A stretch of DNA of 64,000 bases from Bifidobacterium moukalabense DSM 27321 (GTDB lineage Bacteria; Actinomycetota; Actinomycetes; Actinomycetales; Bifidobacteriaceae), in assembly GCF_000522505.1 (NCBI RefSeq), contig NZ_AZMV01000002.1:310177-374176 (forward strand), written 5' to 3'. This document shows, one piece after another, positions 15,098 through 23,460 of the stretch. Below the pieces are notes generated by a model that was not told the origin of the DNA, did no database searches, and saw only the letters and a list, made by a program, of their open reading frames with translations. The position numbers and the translations under genes are program-made. Each line of letters opens with the position of its first letter. Within the stretch, counting starts at the first letter, position 1.

Positions 15098-16462
15098 CTA
15101 GTTCTTGAAGGAGTGGATCGGCGCGGGAATCCGGCCGCCACGGGTCACGAACGCCTCGCAGCTGGTCTGGTTCACCGGAATGATCGGCGCATAGCCCATC
15201 AGACCGCCGAAGTTGGCCATCTCGCCGACTCCCTTGCCTTCGACCGGAATCACGCGCACGGCGGTGGTCTTCTGATTGACCATGCCGATGGCGGCTTCGT
15301 CGGCGATGATGCCGGAAATCGTCGAAGCGGTGGTGTCGCCCGGAATGGCGATCATGTCGAGGCCGACCGAGCACACGCAGGTCATGGCTTCAAGCTTTTC
15401 GATCTTCAGGCAGCCGTTGGACGCCGCGTCGATCATGTTCCTGTCTTCCGAAACCGGAATGAACGCGCCGGACAGGCCGCCGACATAGGAGGACGCCATG
15501 ATGCCGCCCTTCTTCACCTGGTCGTTGAGCATGGCAAGCGCCGCGGTGGTGCCCGGTGCGCCGACCTGCTCCAGACCGATCTTCTCGAGCACCTCACCGA
15601 CGGAATCGCCCACGGCCGGAGTCGGTGCGAGCGACAGGTCGATGATGCCGAACGGCACGCCGAGTCGACGGGACGCCTCCTGCGCCACCAGCTGGCCGAC
15701 GCGTGTGATCTTGAACGCGGTGCGCTTGATGGTTTCGCACAGGAATTCGAAATCCCTGCCCTTGGCTTCGTCGAGCGCACGGGAGACCACGCCCGGACCG
15801 GAAACGCCGACGTTGATGACGGCGTCGCCTTCGGTCACGCCGTGGAAGCCGCCCGCCATGAACGGGTTGTCGTCGGGCGCGTTGCAGAACGCCACGAATT
15901 TCACGCAGCCGTAGGAGTCGTTGTCGGCGGTGGCGTGCGCGATGTCCTTGATGATGTGGCCGAGCAGTTCGACGGAATTCATGTCGATGCCGGTCTTGGT
16001 GGAGCCCACGTTCACGGAGGAGCACACGATGTCGGTTTCGGAGAGTGCCTGCGGCAGCGAACGGATGAGCAGTTCCTCGGCCGGGGTCATCGACTTGGAT
16101 ACGAGCGCGGAGTAGCCGCCGATCAGGTCGACGCCGACCTTCTTGGCCGCGCGGTCCAGCGCGTGCGCGATCTTGACGAAGTCTTCGGAGCTCTTGCAGG
16201 AGCTGGCGCCGACCAGGGAGATCGGGGTGACGGTGATGCGCTTGTTGACGATCGGGATGCCGTAGTCGCGTTCGATGGCCTGGCCGGTCGGCACGAGGTC
16301 CTTGGCATACGTGGTGATCTTGGTGTAGACGTTCTCGCAGACCTCATCGACGCTGTCGGCGGCGCAGTCGAGCAGGCTGATGCCCATGGTGATGGTGCGC
16401 ACGTCGAGCTTCTCCTGCTCGATCATCTGGTTGGTCTCGTGGACCTCCATGATATTCAGCAT
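15098..16462 (-). CDS. PFL family protein (UPF0210/DUF711)
   Basis: 454 residues, full length for the UPF0210 family, which has a pyruvate-formate-lyase-like fold but no assigned reaction. Typical family blocks are [36 protein letters not shown] and the C-terminal [13 protein letters not shown]. The start is the ATG at 16462, with AAAGGA upstream; a longer frame from 16615 overlaps the ACT gene and is rejected. The ACT-domain gene lies 22 bp upstream, a pair conserved across many Firmicutes and Actinobacteria. It probably acts as an amino-acid-responsive enzyme (inference). Confidence 0.93.
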   Translation of the reverse strand: MLNIMEVHETNQMIEQEKLDVRTITMGISLLDCAADSVDEVCENVYTKITTYAKDLVPTGQAIERDYGIPIVNKRITVTPISLVGASSCKSSEDFVKIAHALDRAAKKVGVDLIGGYSALVSKSMTPAEELLIRSLPQALSETDIVCSSVNVGSTKTGIDMNSVELLGHIIKDIAHATADNDSYGCVKFVAFCNAPDDNPFMAGGFHGVTEGDAVINVGVSGPGVVSRALDEAKGRDFEFLCETIKRTAFKITRVGQLVAQEASRRLGVPFGIIDLSLAPTPAVGDSVGEVLEKIGLEQVGAPGTTAALAMLNDQVKKGGIMASSYVGGLSGAFIPVSEDRNMIDAASNGCLKIEKLEAMTCVCSVGLDMIAIPGDTTASTISGIIADEAAIGMVNQKTTAVRVIPVEGKGVGEMANFGGLMGYAPIIPVNQTSCEAFVTRGGRIPAPIHSFKN

Positions 16463-16484
16463 TGGTGTATCCTTTTCTCCCCTA

Positions 16485-16757
16485 TCAGACGCGGTGCATC
16501 TTGGTGAAGATCTCTTCGCGCTGGCAGCGGATGCGCACGCCGATCTCGTCGCCGAGCTTTTCGAGGTCGTCCACAACTTCGCCGAATTCCTTGTCGGCGT
16601 TGGAATAGTCGACAATCATCATCATGTTGAAGAAACCGTCGATGATGGTCTGAGAGATGTCGAGCACGTTGACCTGGTGCGCGGACAGGTAGGTGCAGAC
16701 GCGTGCGATGATGCCGACAGTGTCCTGGCCGACGACGGTGATGATTGCCTTGTTCAT
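16485..16757 (-). CDS. ACT domain protein (UPF0237)
   Basis: A 90-residue single-domain protein. The ACT fold is recognisable from [21 protein letters not shown], the pattern ending in an N-terminal ligand-binding loop, followed by [24 protein letters not shown] precedes the ATG at 16757. As the first gene of a two-gene operon with the PFL-family gene, it is likely its regulatory subunit, in the way GcvR-like ACT proteins sense amino acids (inference). Confidence 0.93.
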   Translation of the reverse strand: MNKAIITVVGQDTVGIIARVCTYLSAHQVNVLDISQTIIDGFFNMMMIVDYSNADKEFGEVVDDLEKLGDEIGVRIRCQREEIFTKMHRV

Positions 16758-16829
16758 GGAACTCCCTAAACGTTAGGTGCGAATATCCAGCTGCCGTCTC
16801 GGCGAATGCCGGACGTGACCCCAAGTATA

Positions 16830-16860
16830 GGAAGGGCACGTGCCAAAACACGTGCCTTCC
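16830..16860 (-). terminator. terminator after the EmrB-type exporter
   Basis: GGAAGGGCACGTG and CACGTGCCTTCC flank CCAAAA, giving a 12-bp stem with one bulged base. It lies 45 bp past the exporter stop on the minus strand. No long T-run. Confidence 0.7.
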
Positions 16861-16904
16861 GTGCGATTCGCATTACATATTGAGACGGTTCGTTCCGCCG
16901 CCCG

Positions 16905-18380
16905 CTACGCCGATCGCGCCGGATCCCGGCGTGCGCGATCCCTGCCGTCCCTCAGGAAGAAGGCGAACACGAGCACGACGACGATCAGCGCCAGGCCGAA
17001 CACGTAGCCGTAGCGGGAACCGGCCACGAAGCCCTCCGCCTCGCTTGCACCGGAGCCCATGCCGAGCAGGCAGGTGGCGATGGATGTGCCGATCGCGCCG
17101 AACACCTGCTGCATGGTGTTCAAAATCGTGGAACCGTCGGCGGCAAGCTCGCGCGGCAGGCCCTTCAGTGCGGCGGACTGCGCGGACTGCTGCATGAGCG
17201 GAATGCCGATCATGAACACCACATGCGCCAGGATGAAGAACGCCGGTGCCGTGGTGACGCCGATCGTAAGGAACAGCAGGGAACCGACGATGCCGATGAT
17301 CGCACCGGCAAGCACCAGCGGGCGTGCGCCGACGCGGTCATACCAACGGCCGGTCAGGAACGAGCACACCGCATTGACCACACCGCCGGCGAGCATCAGC
17401 ATGCCGGCCACGGAAGTGCTCAAGCCCAGGCCACGCTGCAGCTCCTGCGGCGCAAGATACATGATCGCCAGCGTGCAGGCGAACGAGCAGGTGACCATCA
17501 GGGCCGGCGTGCGGAACGAGGCGATGCCGAGCGCGCGCAGATCCAGCACCGGGTTGGGGATGTGCAGCTGCCGGTATGCGTAGCACGCGACGACCAGCAC
17601 GCCGATCGCCAGCAGCGCCACGACCAGCGGTGAGAATCCCATGTCGGCGACGAGGCTCACACCGGCCACGAGGCAGCCGAATCCGATCACTGACGCAAGC
17701 ACCGACAAGGCGTCGACCTTCGGACGGGTGGTTTCGATCGGCGTGACGAACGTGGCCGCGGTGCAGGCGATGGCGACCATGGAGACTATGGCGAACAGCA
17801 TGAAGATCGCACGCCAGGAGAATGCGCCGATGATCAGACCCGCCAAGGTCGGGCCGATCACCGGGGCGAACATGATCACGAGACCGGCCACACCATTGGC
17901 GGCACCGATCTTCCGCGGAGGGAACACGCGCATGATGGCCGCATACATGGTCGGCAGCACGATGCCGGTGCCGATGCCCTGGATGATTCGGCCGGCAAGC
18001 ACCAGCGCGAACACCGGCGCCACGGCGGAAAGCACGGAACCGACGAGGAAGCAGGCGAGCGCGACCAGCACGAGGGTCTTCGCCCTGACCCACTTGAGCA
18101 GGAATCCCACGCATGGCAGCACGATGCCGATGGCGAGCATGTAGCCGACGACCATCCACTGTGCGCTGCCGGTGGTGATGCCGAACGTGTCGCACAGGTC
18201 CGGCAGTGCGATGTTCATGGACGTTTCGGACAGCATGCCCAGAAATGCGCCGACATATAGGCCGAGCATCACCTTATGCGGGTGTGCGAAACGTTCGTTT
18301 TCCTGCGGTTGCGCATGCAGTGCGATTCCCTGCGGTTGCATGACGACCTGCGATTGCTGCGTTGCCATTGCTTCGGACAA
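16905..18380 (-). CDS. MFS drug-exporter-type transporter (DHA2/EmrB-QacA family)
   Basis: 491 residues with about 14 predicted membrane helices. The family motif LAGRIIQGIGTGIVLPTMYA and the following GLVIMFAPVIGPTLAGLI (antiporter motif C region) are visible. It probably exports drugs or metabolites using proton motive force. The start is taken as TTG at 18380, because GAGAGGAAAG lies at good spacing; an ATG at 18368 is in frame. The 43 codons upstream that remain open cross a terminator and are not coding. It follows the ROK regulator on the same strand, separated by that terminator. Confidence 0.88.
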   Translation of the reverse strand: MSEAMATQQSQVVMQPQGIALHAQPQENERFAHPHKVMLGLYVGAFLGMLSETSMNIALPDLCDTFGITTGSAQWMVVGYMLAIGIVLPCVGFLLKWVRAKTLVLVALACFLVGSVLSAVAPVFALVLAGRIIQGIGTGIVLPTMYAAIMRVFPPRKIGAANGVAGLVIMFAPVIGPTLAGLIIGAFSWRAIFMLFAIVSMVAIACTAATFVTPIETTRPKVDALSVLASVIGFGCLVAGVSLVADMGFSPLVVALLAIGVLVVACYAYRQLHIPNPVLDLRALGIASFRTPALMVTCSFACTLAIMYLAPQELQRGLGLSTSVAGMLMLAGGVVNAVCSFLTGRWYDRVGARPLVLAGAIIGIVGSLLFLTIGVTTAPAFFILAHVVFMIGIPLMQQSAQSAALKGLPRELAADGSTILNTMQQVFGAIGTSIATCLLGMGSGASEAEGFVAGSRYGYVFGLALIVVVLVFAFFLRDGRDRARRDPARSA

Positions 18381-18454
18381 CGTCTTTCCTCTCTCGACGG
18401 CAATAGGTTGCTTGGGGTTTCCTGATTTCAGGCCCCCTGCCCGTTTTCGGGCAC

Positions 18455-18500
18455 AAAAAAAACGCATGGCCAGACCATATTCATTCGGCCAGGCCATGCG
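18455..18500 (-). terminator. Rho-independent terminator between the ROK gene and the exporter
   Basis: On the minus strand a stem CGCATGGCC/GGCCATGCG (arms 18492-18500 and 18463-18471) is followed by eight Ts (18455-18462). This is the clearest intrinsic terminator in the window. It ends the ROK transcript, or attenuates read-through into the exporter gene. Confidence 0.9.
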
Positions 18501-18573
18501 GTTATGCAAACAGCCGTCAAGCTAGCATGAATCATCATCCTTCGTAAGTTCGCCCGGCGTGTCGGCTACGCGT

Positions 18574-19815
18574 TCACTCGTTGTACAGCCGTTCCGGCGA
18601 GAGGGTCTCCTGTGTGGCGAGCACGACGCCGCCGGCCAGGCCGGCAAGGCGTCCGAGCGGGCTGCGTCCGATGCTCAGATTGCGTGTGGTCAGTGGGCGG
18701 GCGGTCTTATATACGGTGGTACGGATGGCGGTGAGCAGCTCGTCGCTTGCCTCTGCGATGAGTCCACTGACGATGATGTGCCTCGGATTGAGGATATTGC
18801 ACAGCGTCGCCACCATGACGCCGATCGATTCGCCTGCCTCGCGCACCGCCTGTTCGGCACCGAGATTACCGTCACGAAGCCGTTCGATGAGCTGCTCCAC
18901 GCCGGCCGGCTCGTCGGCGGTGGGCGAAAGCTCCTGCATGCGGCGCAGCATGGCCGGCACGGACGCCTGCGCTTCCAGACATCCCACCTGCCCGCAGGCG
19001 CAACGCTTGCGGTTACGCGGATCATATGACGTATGTCCGATTTCGCCGGCCGATCCGTCGAAGCCATGGAAGATACGCCCGTCCTTGATGATGATGCCTC
19101 CACCGATGCCGGTGCCGATCTTCACCTCGATGATAGGCCTTTCGTCTTCGGGCAGTATGGCTGCGTCGCCCAGCGCGCGGATGTTGGTGTCGTTCTCCAC
19201 GCTGACCGGGCATCCGAGCGCGTCCTGCATGTGCCGGACCGCGTCGAATGCATCCCAGCCGGGCATGATTGGCGGACGGATCGGCGCATCCTCGCGAATG
19301 TCGATGCGCGCGGGCAACGACAATGCGGCATGCCGCAACGGTAGGTCGGCATGCACCGCCGACGCCATGCGCCACAACTGCTCGCTCACCCAGGCCAGAA
19401 AGTCCTCCGGAGCGTAGTCGGCTATCGAAATCACATGCCACTCGTGTGCGAGCAGCTGCATGTTCATGTCGGCGATGCCGAGCATGGTGTGCCGCGCACC
19501 CACGTCGGCCACGGCGATCAGGCCGAGCCGGTCGTCGATCATCAGCCGTTCCGCGGGGCGTCCACGGTCCACGGCGATCACGCCGGAAATCGTCAGCACT
19601 CCCCTGCGCAGCATTCCATCCACGCATGACGACACCGTCGATCGCGCCAGACCGGTCTCACGCACCAGCTCGGCCTTGCTGTTCGCCTTGCCGGAGGCGA
19701 CCAGCAACGCGACTTCGCTCGGCAGCTCGCTGCCGGTGACCGCCAACGTCCACGGCCGGTCCGGCAAGGTGAAACGCCACTGGTTTTTCGCGGACGGTAT
19801 CGCAGACTGCTTCAT
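18574..19815 (-). CDS. ROK-family transcriptional repressor, probable regulator of the allulose/allose genes
   Basis: 413 residues. An N-terminal winged helix-turn-helix (about 35-75, KAELVRETGLARSTVSSCVD) is fused to a ROK sugar-binding domain with the zinc-type block CACGQVGCLEAQ and the GTGIGGGIIIKDGRIFHGF segment. It is divergent from the alsE-alsK-MFS genes. The 200-bp gap carries a long dyad (19861-19895) placed to cover its own promoter and to abut the -35 of the divergent promoter, so it probably represses both until a sugar or sugar phosphate binds. GAAAGGA precedes the ATG. Known relatives: NagC, XylR, E. coli Mlc. Confidence 0.9.
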   Translation of the reverse strand: MKQSAIPSAKNQWRFTLPDRPWTLAVTGSELPSEVALLVASGKANSKAELVRETGLARSTVSSCVDGMLRRGVLTISGVIAVDRGRPAERLMIDDRLGLIAVADVGARHTMLGIADMNMQLLAHEWHVISIADYAPEDFLAWVSEQLWRMASAVHADLPLRHAALSLPARIDIREDAPIRPPIMPGWDAFDAVRHMQDALGCPVSVENDTNIRALGDAAILPEDERPIIEVKIGTGIGGGIIIKDGRIFHGFDGSAGEIGHTSYDPRNRKRCACGQVGCLEAQASVPAMLRRMQELSPTADEPAGVEQLIERLRDGNLGAEQAVREAGESIGVMVATLCNILNPRHIIVSGLIAEASDELLTAIRTTVYKTARPLTTRNLSIGRSPLGRLAGLAGGVVLATQETLSPERLYNE

Positions 19816-19860
19816 CGCAATCCTTTCAAGAATCGTTGGAATTTCAATGTTTTTATATAT

Positions 19861-19895
19861 GACAGATTAATGTCGGATTACGACATAAATCTGTC
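19861..19895. promoter_or_regulatory. 35-bp dyad, probable ROK repressor operator
   Basis: The left arm GACAGATTAATGTCG (19861-19875) and right arm CGACATAAATCTGTC (19881-19895) are inverted copies matching at 14 of 15 positions, separated by GATTA. Each arm is itself a small palindrome (GACA-N6-TGTC), so the site can be read as two adjacent repressor-dimer sites. It is the only strong dyad in the divergent gap. Confidence 0.82.
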
Positions 19896-19896
19896 G

Positions 19897-19925
19897 TTGA
19901 GCCGCATTAATCGAAACCGTATCTT
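19897..19925 (+). promoter_or_regulatory. promoter of the alsE-alsK-MFS genes
   Basis: TTGAGC (19897-19902), a 17-bp spacer and TATCTT (19920-19925). The -35 begins two bases after the operator dyad, so a bound repressor would block polymerase. The predicted leader to the ATG at 20014 is about 80 nt. Confidence 0.65.
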
Positions 19926-20013
19926 GGGAATCACCTTAAGGAAAACGGCGAAAGCGCAGCAGCTTCCCCGTGTTGGTACCGACGAAGACAGCCATCATAA
20001 GAAAGGACCCGAT

Positions 20014-20712
20014 ATGGAAACCCCAAAGTTTGCGGTCTCGCTGATGTGCATGGACTTCTCCATCGCCGGCGAGCAGGTAAGCACGCTGAGCCAGCATGCC
20101 GATTCCCTTCACCTTGACATCATGGACGGCCACTTCGCGCCGAACCTCTCCCTGAGCCCGGAATGGCTCAAGTGGGTGCTGCCGCACAGCTCCGTACGCA
20201 ACGAGGCGCATCTGATGACCACCGACCCCGACTATTGGCTGGAACCGCTCGCCCAGGTCGGCGTGAACGTGATCTCGCCGCATGTCGAAACACTGAACAC
20301 GCACGCCTTCCGCACCATGAACTCGATTCGCGCACTCGGCTGCGGCACCGGCCTCGTGGTGAACCCGCTGACCACCTTCGATTCGATTCTGCCGCTGATC
20401 GAACGCGTCGACCTGCTTACGCTGATGACCATCGACGTCGGATTCGCCGGCCAGCCGTTCATCGACGAGATGCTCGCCAAGATCGAGCGGGCCGCCAAAT
20501 ACAAGTCCGACCATGGTCTCGACTACGAGATCCAGATCGACGGCTCCTGCAGCGAAAAGACGTTTGCCAAGCTGCGCAACGCCGGTGCGGAAACGTTCAT
20601 CCTGGGCAATTCCGGCCTGTTCTCGCTCGACCGCGACCTCGACAAGGCCTGGGCCAAGATGCGCGCCAATTACGAACGCACCACCGGCGAGACGCTGCCG
20701 GCCGAAGACTGA
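20014..20712 (+). CDS. alsE: D-allulose-6-phosphate 3-epimerase-like protein (ribulose-phosphate epimerase family)
   Basis: 232 residues, a TIM-barrel epimerase. It resembles E. coli AlsE more than Rpe: SLMCMDF near the start, HLDIMDGHFAPNLSLSPEW, TIDVGFAGQPFIDEMLAKI and IQIDGSCSEKTF. AlsE converts D-allulose-6-phosphate to D-fructose-6-phosphate using a metal held by His/Asp. GAAAGGA precedes the ATG at 20014; a longer frame from 19870 runs through the promoter and is rejected. The kinase gene follows after ~155 bp. Its product would enter the bifid shunt through fructose-6-phosphate phosphoketolase. Confidence 0.85.
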   Translation: METPKFAVSLMCMDFSIAGEQVSTLSQHADSLHLDIMDGHFAPNLSLSPEWLKWVLPHSSVRNEAHLMTTDPDYWLEPLAQVGVNVISPHVETLNTHAFRTMNSIRALGCGTGLVVNPLTTFDSILPLIERVDLLTLMTIDVGFAGQPFIDEMLAKIERAAKYKSDHGLDYEIQIDGSCSEKTFAKLRNAGAETFILGNSGLFSLDRDLDKAWAKMRANYERTTGETLPAED

Positions 20713-20868
20713 TCCAGCCCGCGGCAACCGCCTTCATCATCACTTGGCGCGGGATCGCTCCCTCTCCTTCATACCTTTCATCCAAACCAGGAACGGTTCC
20801 GCGTCACCCTCGACCACAGCAATACCACAGCACAATCACAGCAATCCTTCTCTTGCAATGGAGCAATC

Positions 20869-21858
20869 ATGAACAACAATGCAACCCCCGCAACCGCAAT
20901 CGCCAACAACGAACCGATCGTCGCCACCGCCGACAGTCCGGTCAATTCCGCCACGCTGAAGACCCCGGTCGTGCTTGGCATCGACATCGGCGGCACCAAT
21001 CTGCGCGTCGGTCTGGTCGACGCCCTCGGCGCACTCGTCGACTCCCGTCGCGTCAGTTCGCAGGAGGCCCTGAGCGGCGAGGACCCGATGACCAAACTCG
21101 CCGACTATCTCGAAGGCTATCTTGCCGAGATGCTCGACGGCAAATACGAGCTGAAGGCGATTTCCGTCGGCTTCCCGTCCGTCGTCGACGCCACCCGCAC
21201 CGTGGTGCTGCAGACCACGTTCATTCCGGGACTGAACAACGTGAACGTGCCGGAACGCCTGAGCCGCTTCGGTGTGCCGGTGTTCATCGACCGCGACGTG
21301 AACATGATCATCCGCTACGACGCGAAACGCCTGAACCTGCAGAATCTTGAAGGCGTGACCTTCGGCTGCTACGTCGGCACCGGCATCGGCTGCGCGCTGG
21401 CGGTGGACGGCAAGATCCTGGTCGGACTGCACGGCGTGGCCGGCGAACTCGGCCATATCTACGAGGCGACCGGCAGAACCTGCGGATGCGGGTTGGAGGG
21501 CTGCTCCGAAACGGCCGCCTCCGGCAACGCCCTGGTACGCGAGCTCGAAGCGCACCATCCGGGAGCCTCCATCGACGATGCGTTCAGCGAGTACGGCGAC
21601 GAGCCGTTCATCGACGACTGGCTGGAACATCTCGCCTGGACCTTCTCGACCGTCATCAACCTGCTCGACCCGGCGAAAATCATCATCGGCGGCGGCGTGA
21701 CGCAGATGAAGGGCTTCCCCAAGCAGCGTCTCGAGGAGAAGATCAAGCGCATGTCCCGCAAGCCGTATCCGGCCGAGGATCTGCCGATCGTCTACACCAT
21801 CCCCGGCAAGTACGACGGCGTGATCGGCGCGGCCCTGTGTGCGCTCGAACAGATCTGA
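20869..21858 (+). CDS. alsK: ROK-family hexose kinase, AlsK (allokinase)-like
   Basis: 329 residues. The ATP-binding block VLGIDIGGTNLRVGLVD, the active-site region DRDVNMIIRYDAK, and GTGIGCALAVDG with HGVAGELGHI and the zinc-type CGCGLEGCSE are all present. DRDVN plus GGGVTQMKGFPKQRLEEKI matches the layout of E. coli AlsK, a D-allose kinase with side activity on allulose. No helix-turn-helix precedes the domain, so it is a kinase rather than a regulator. Placed between the alsE-like and MFS genes, it would phosphorylate the incoming sugar. The N-terminal ~25 residues are Ala/Thr/Asn-rich and probably disordered. Confidence 0.87.
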   Translation: MNNNATPATAIANNEPIVATADSPVNSATLKTPVVLGIDIGGTNLRVGLVDALGALVDSRRVSSQEALSGEDPMTKLADYLEGYLAEMLDGKYELKAISVGFPSVVDATRTVVLQTTFIPGLNNVNVPERLSRFGVPVFIDRDVNMIIRYDAKRLNLQNLEGVTFGCYVGTGIGCALAVDGKILVGLHGVAGELGHIYEATGRTCGCGLEGCSETAASGNALVRELEAHHPGASIDDAFSEYGDEPFIDDWLEHLAWTFSTVINLLDPAKIIIGGGVTQMKGFPKQRLEEKIKRMSRKPYPAEDLPIVYTIPGKYDGVIGAALCALEQI

Positions 21859-21874
21859 CGCCCCTCCATTCTTC

Positions 21875-21915
21875 CGGACGGAACCCGTTTCAACCTTTCT
21901 TACGGGTTTCGTCCG
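21875..21915 (+). terminator. hairpin between alsK and the MFS gene
   Basis: CGGACGGAACCCGT (21875-21888) and ACGGGTTTCGTCCG (21902-21915) form a 14-bp stem with one mismatch. There is no T-run, so it may set the relative expression of the transporter or protect the 3' end rather than stop transcription fully. Confidence 0.6.
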
Positions 21916-21989
21916 GGCATAATAATCACAGACGATCACCAAACCGACCAAACCAAACAGAACAGAACACCCTGTTGTAAGGACGCAAC

Positions 21990-23171
21990 ATGACCAACGC
22001 ACCCTCCCCCACCCGCAGTGGCTACGGTCCACTGATGAAATTCTCCCTGCTTTCCATCTCGCTGCTGCTCACCTCGGCGAACGCGATCTCCGGCGTGATG
22101 CCGGCACTCATCAAGCAGTTCCCCGACCAGCCGCGCGCCAACGTCGAACTGTTGAGCACCGTACCCTCATTCTCGATGATCATCATGATCATCGTCTCAG
22201 GATTCATCGCCCGTAAAATCGGCGATAAGGCCACCGTGACCGCAGGTCTTGTCATCGCGGCCGTCTTCGGCGTCATCCCCTTCTTCTTCACCGGTAATTT
22301 CTGGGTGATCATGGGTTCGCGCATCGGTCTCGGCGTGGGATTCGGCCTGATCAACTCGTTGGCCGTCTCCATGATCGCCAAATTCTTTTCCGGCGATGAG
22401 AAGGCCACGCTGATGGGTTTCCGCTCCGCGTTCGAATCGCTCGGCCAGTCACTGATGACGCTCGCCGCGGGATATCTGGTATTGCTCAGCTGGAACAGCT
22501 CGTTCCTCGTCTACTTCCTCGCCGTGCCGATTCTGATCCTGTTCGTACTCTTCGTTCCGAAGGAGCCGAACACGCCGGCAGCCGACGATTCCGCGAACGC
22601 CGAGGCAGGCAACGCCAAGCAGTCGGTGAACGGCCCGATCCTGCTAATCACCGTCTTCCTGATTGCAGCCGTGACCATGTATATCGGCCTGACCACGCGC
22701 CTGTCCTCCGTTGTGACCGACTCCGGCTTCGGCACGATGCAGCAGGCCTCCACACTGCTAAGCGTCATGACCATCGGCGGCATGCTCATGGGCGTCGCCT
22801 TCGGCTTCATCAATAAGGTTCTGAAGGCCCAGACCCTGACCGTCGGCCTCGCGGCGCTTGCCGCCGGCTCGCTGGTGATCTACTTCGCGCCGAATTTCGT
22901 GGTGCTGTGCGTGGGCGCGATGATCGCGGGCGTCTCCTACCCGACCATGATTTCGTACACCTTCAACCAGATTTCCGAAGTCTGCCCGAAGGGTTCGGAT
23001 ACGCTGTGCACATCGGTGGTGCTGGTCGGCTGCAATCTCGGCGCCTTCACCGCCCCATACACGCTGAGGCTGGTCGGCGGCTCCGCCTTGAGCCAACCGT
23101 ATCTGGTGTACGGCATCGTACTGCTGGTCATCGCCGCCGCCTACGCCGCCTATCATCTGATCCGCAAATAA
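21990..23171 (+). CDS. MFS sugar transporter, probable allulose/allose permease
   Basis: 393 residues with about 12 hydrophobic helices and a polar central loop (EPNTPAADDSANAEAGNAKQ) between helices 6 and 7, a standard MFS plan. The motif GFIARKIGDKATVTAG is a motif-A-like loop after helix 2. AAGGA lies at good spacing before the ATG. Substrate is inferred only from position, as third gene after an AlsE-like epimerase and an AlsK-like kinase under a ROK repressor. E. coli uses an ABC importer (AlsBAC) for allose, so an MFS here is a different uptake solution. Confidence 0.82.
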   Translation: MTNAPSPTRSGYGPLMKFSLLSISLLLTSANAISGVMPALIKQFPDQPRANVELLSTVPSFSMIIMIIVSGFIARKIGDKATVTAGLVIAAVFGVIPFFFTGNFWVIMGSRIGLGVGFGLINSLAVSMIAKFFSGDEKATLMGFRSAFESLGQSLMTLAAGYLVLLSWNSSFLVYFLAVPILILFVLFVPKEPNTPAADDSANAEAGNAKQSVNGPILLITVFLIAAVTMYIGLTTRLSSVVTDSGFGTMQQASTLLSVMTIGGMLMGVAFGFINKVLKAQTLTVGLAALAAGSLVIYFAPNFVVLCVGAMIAGVSYPTMISYTFNQISEVCPKGSDTLCTSVVLVGCNLGAFTAPYTLRLVGGSALSQPYLVYGIVLLVIAAAYAAYHLIRK

Positions 23172-23187
23172 CCGCGGCTGACCGTTC

Positions 23188-23232
23188 ATGCACGATTCCC
23201 GAAAACCTGGCTTTTCGGGAATCGTGCATTTT
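23188..23232 (+). terminator. Rho-independent terminator after the MFS permease
   Basis: ATGCACGATTCCCGAAAA (23188-23205) and TTTTCGGGAATCGTGCAT (23212-23229) form a perfect 18-bp stem with a 6-nt loop, followed by TTT. It ends the allulose operon. Confidence 0.9.
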
Positions 23233-23341
23233 GCCATCCCCACCAGAAGCACACCCATGGCTTCAAGTAAGGATGAATCCACCTCTAGGGGGTATTTAAT
23301 TAGGATTCTCATTACAAATCAATGAGATCCCACCTAAGAAA

Positions 23342-23387
23342 TCGCGCACGATTCTCCAAAAAATACATCTTGGAGAATCGTGCGCGA
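23342..23387 (-). terminator. large hairpin downstream of galK
   Basis: TCGCGCACGATTCTCCAA (23342-23359) pairs perfectly with TTGGAGAATCGTGCGCGA (23370-23387). It lies 73 bp past the galK stop and probably terminates the gal transcript, though no T-run is present. It shares the core GCACGATTC with the hairpin at 23188. The rest of the 289-bp gap between the MFS gene and galK holds nothing else I recognise. Confidence 0.75.
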
Positions 23388-23460
23388 CTGTATCTCACCT
23401 TTTCACCTAGGGTTGCCCTGATGATGGCACCCATCGAAGCACCCCCATGCGATCATGGCT

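Noticed and set aside
15038..16507. Long plus-strand frame opposite the PFL-family gene
   Set aside because: Low-complexity translation and full overlap with a clearly conserved gene.
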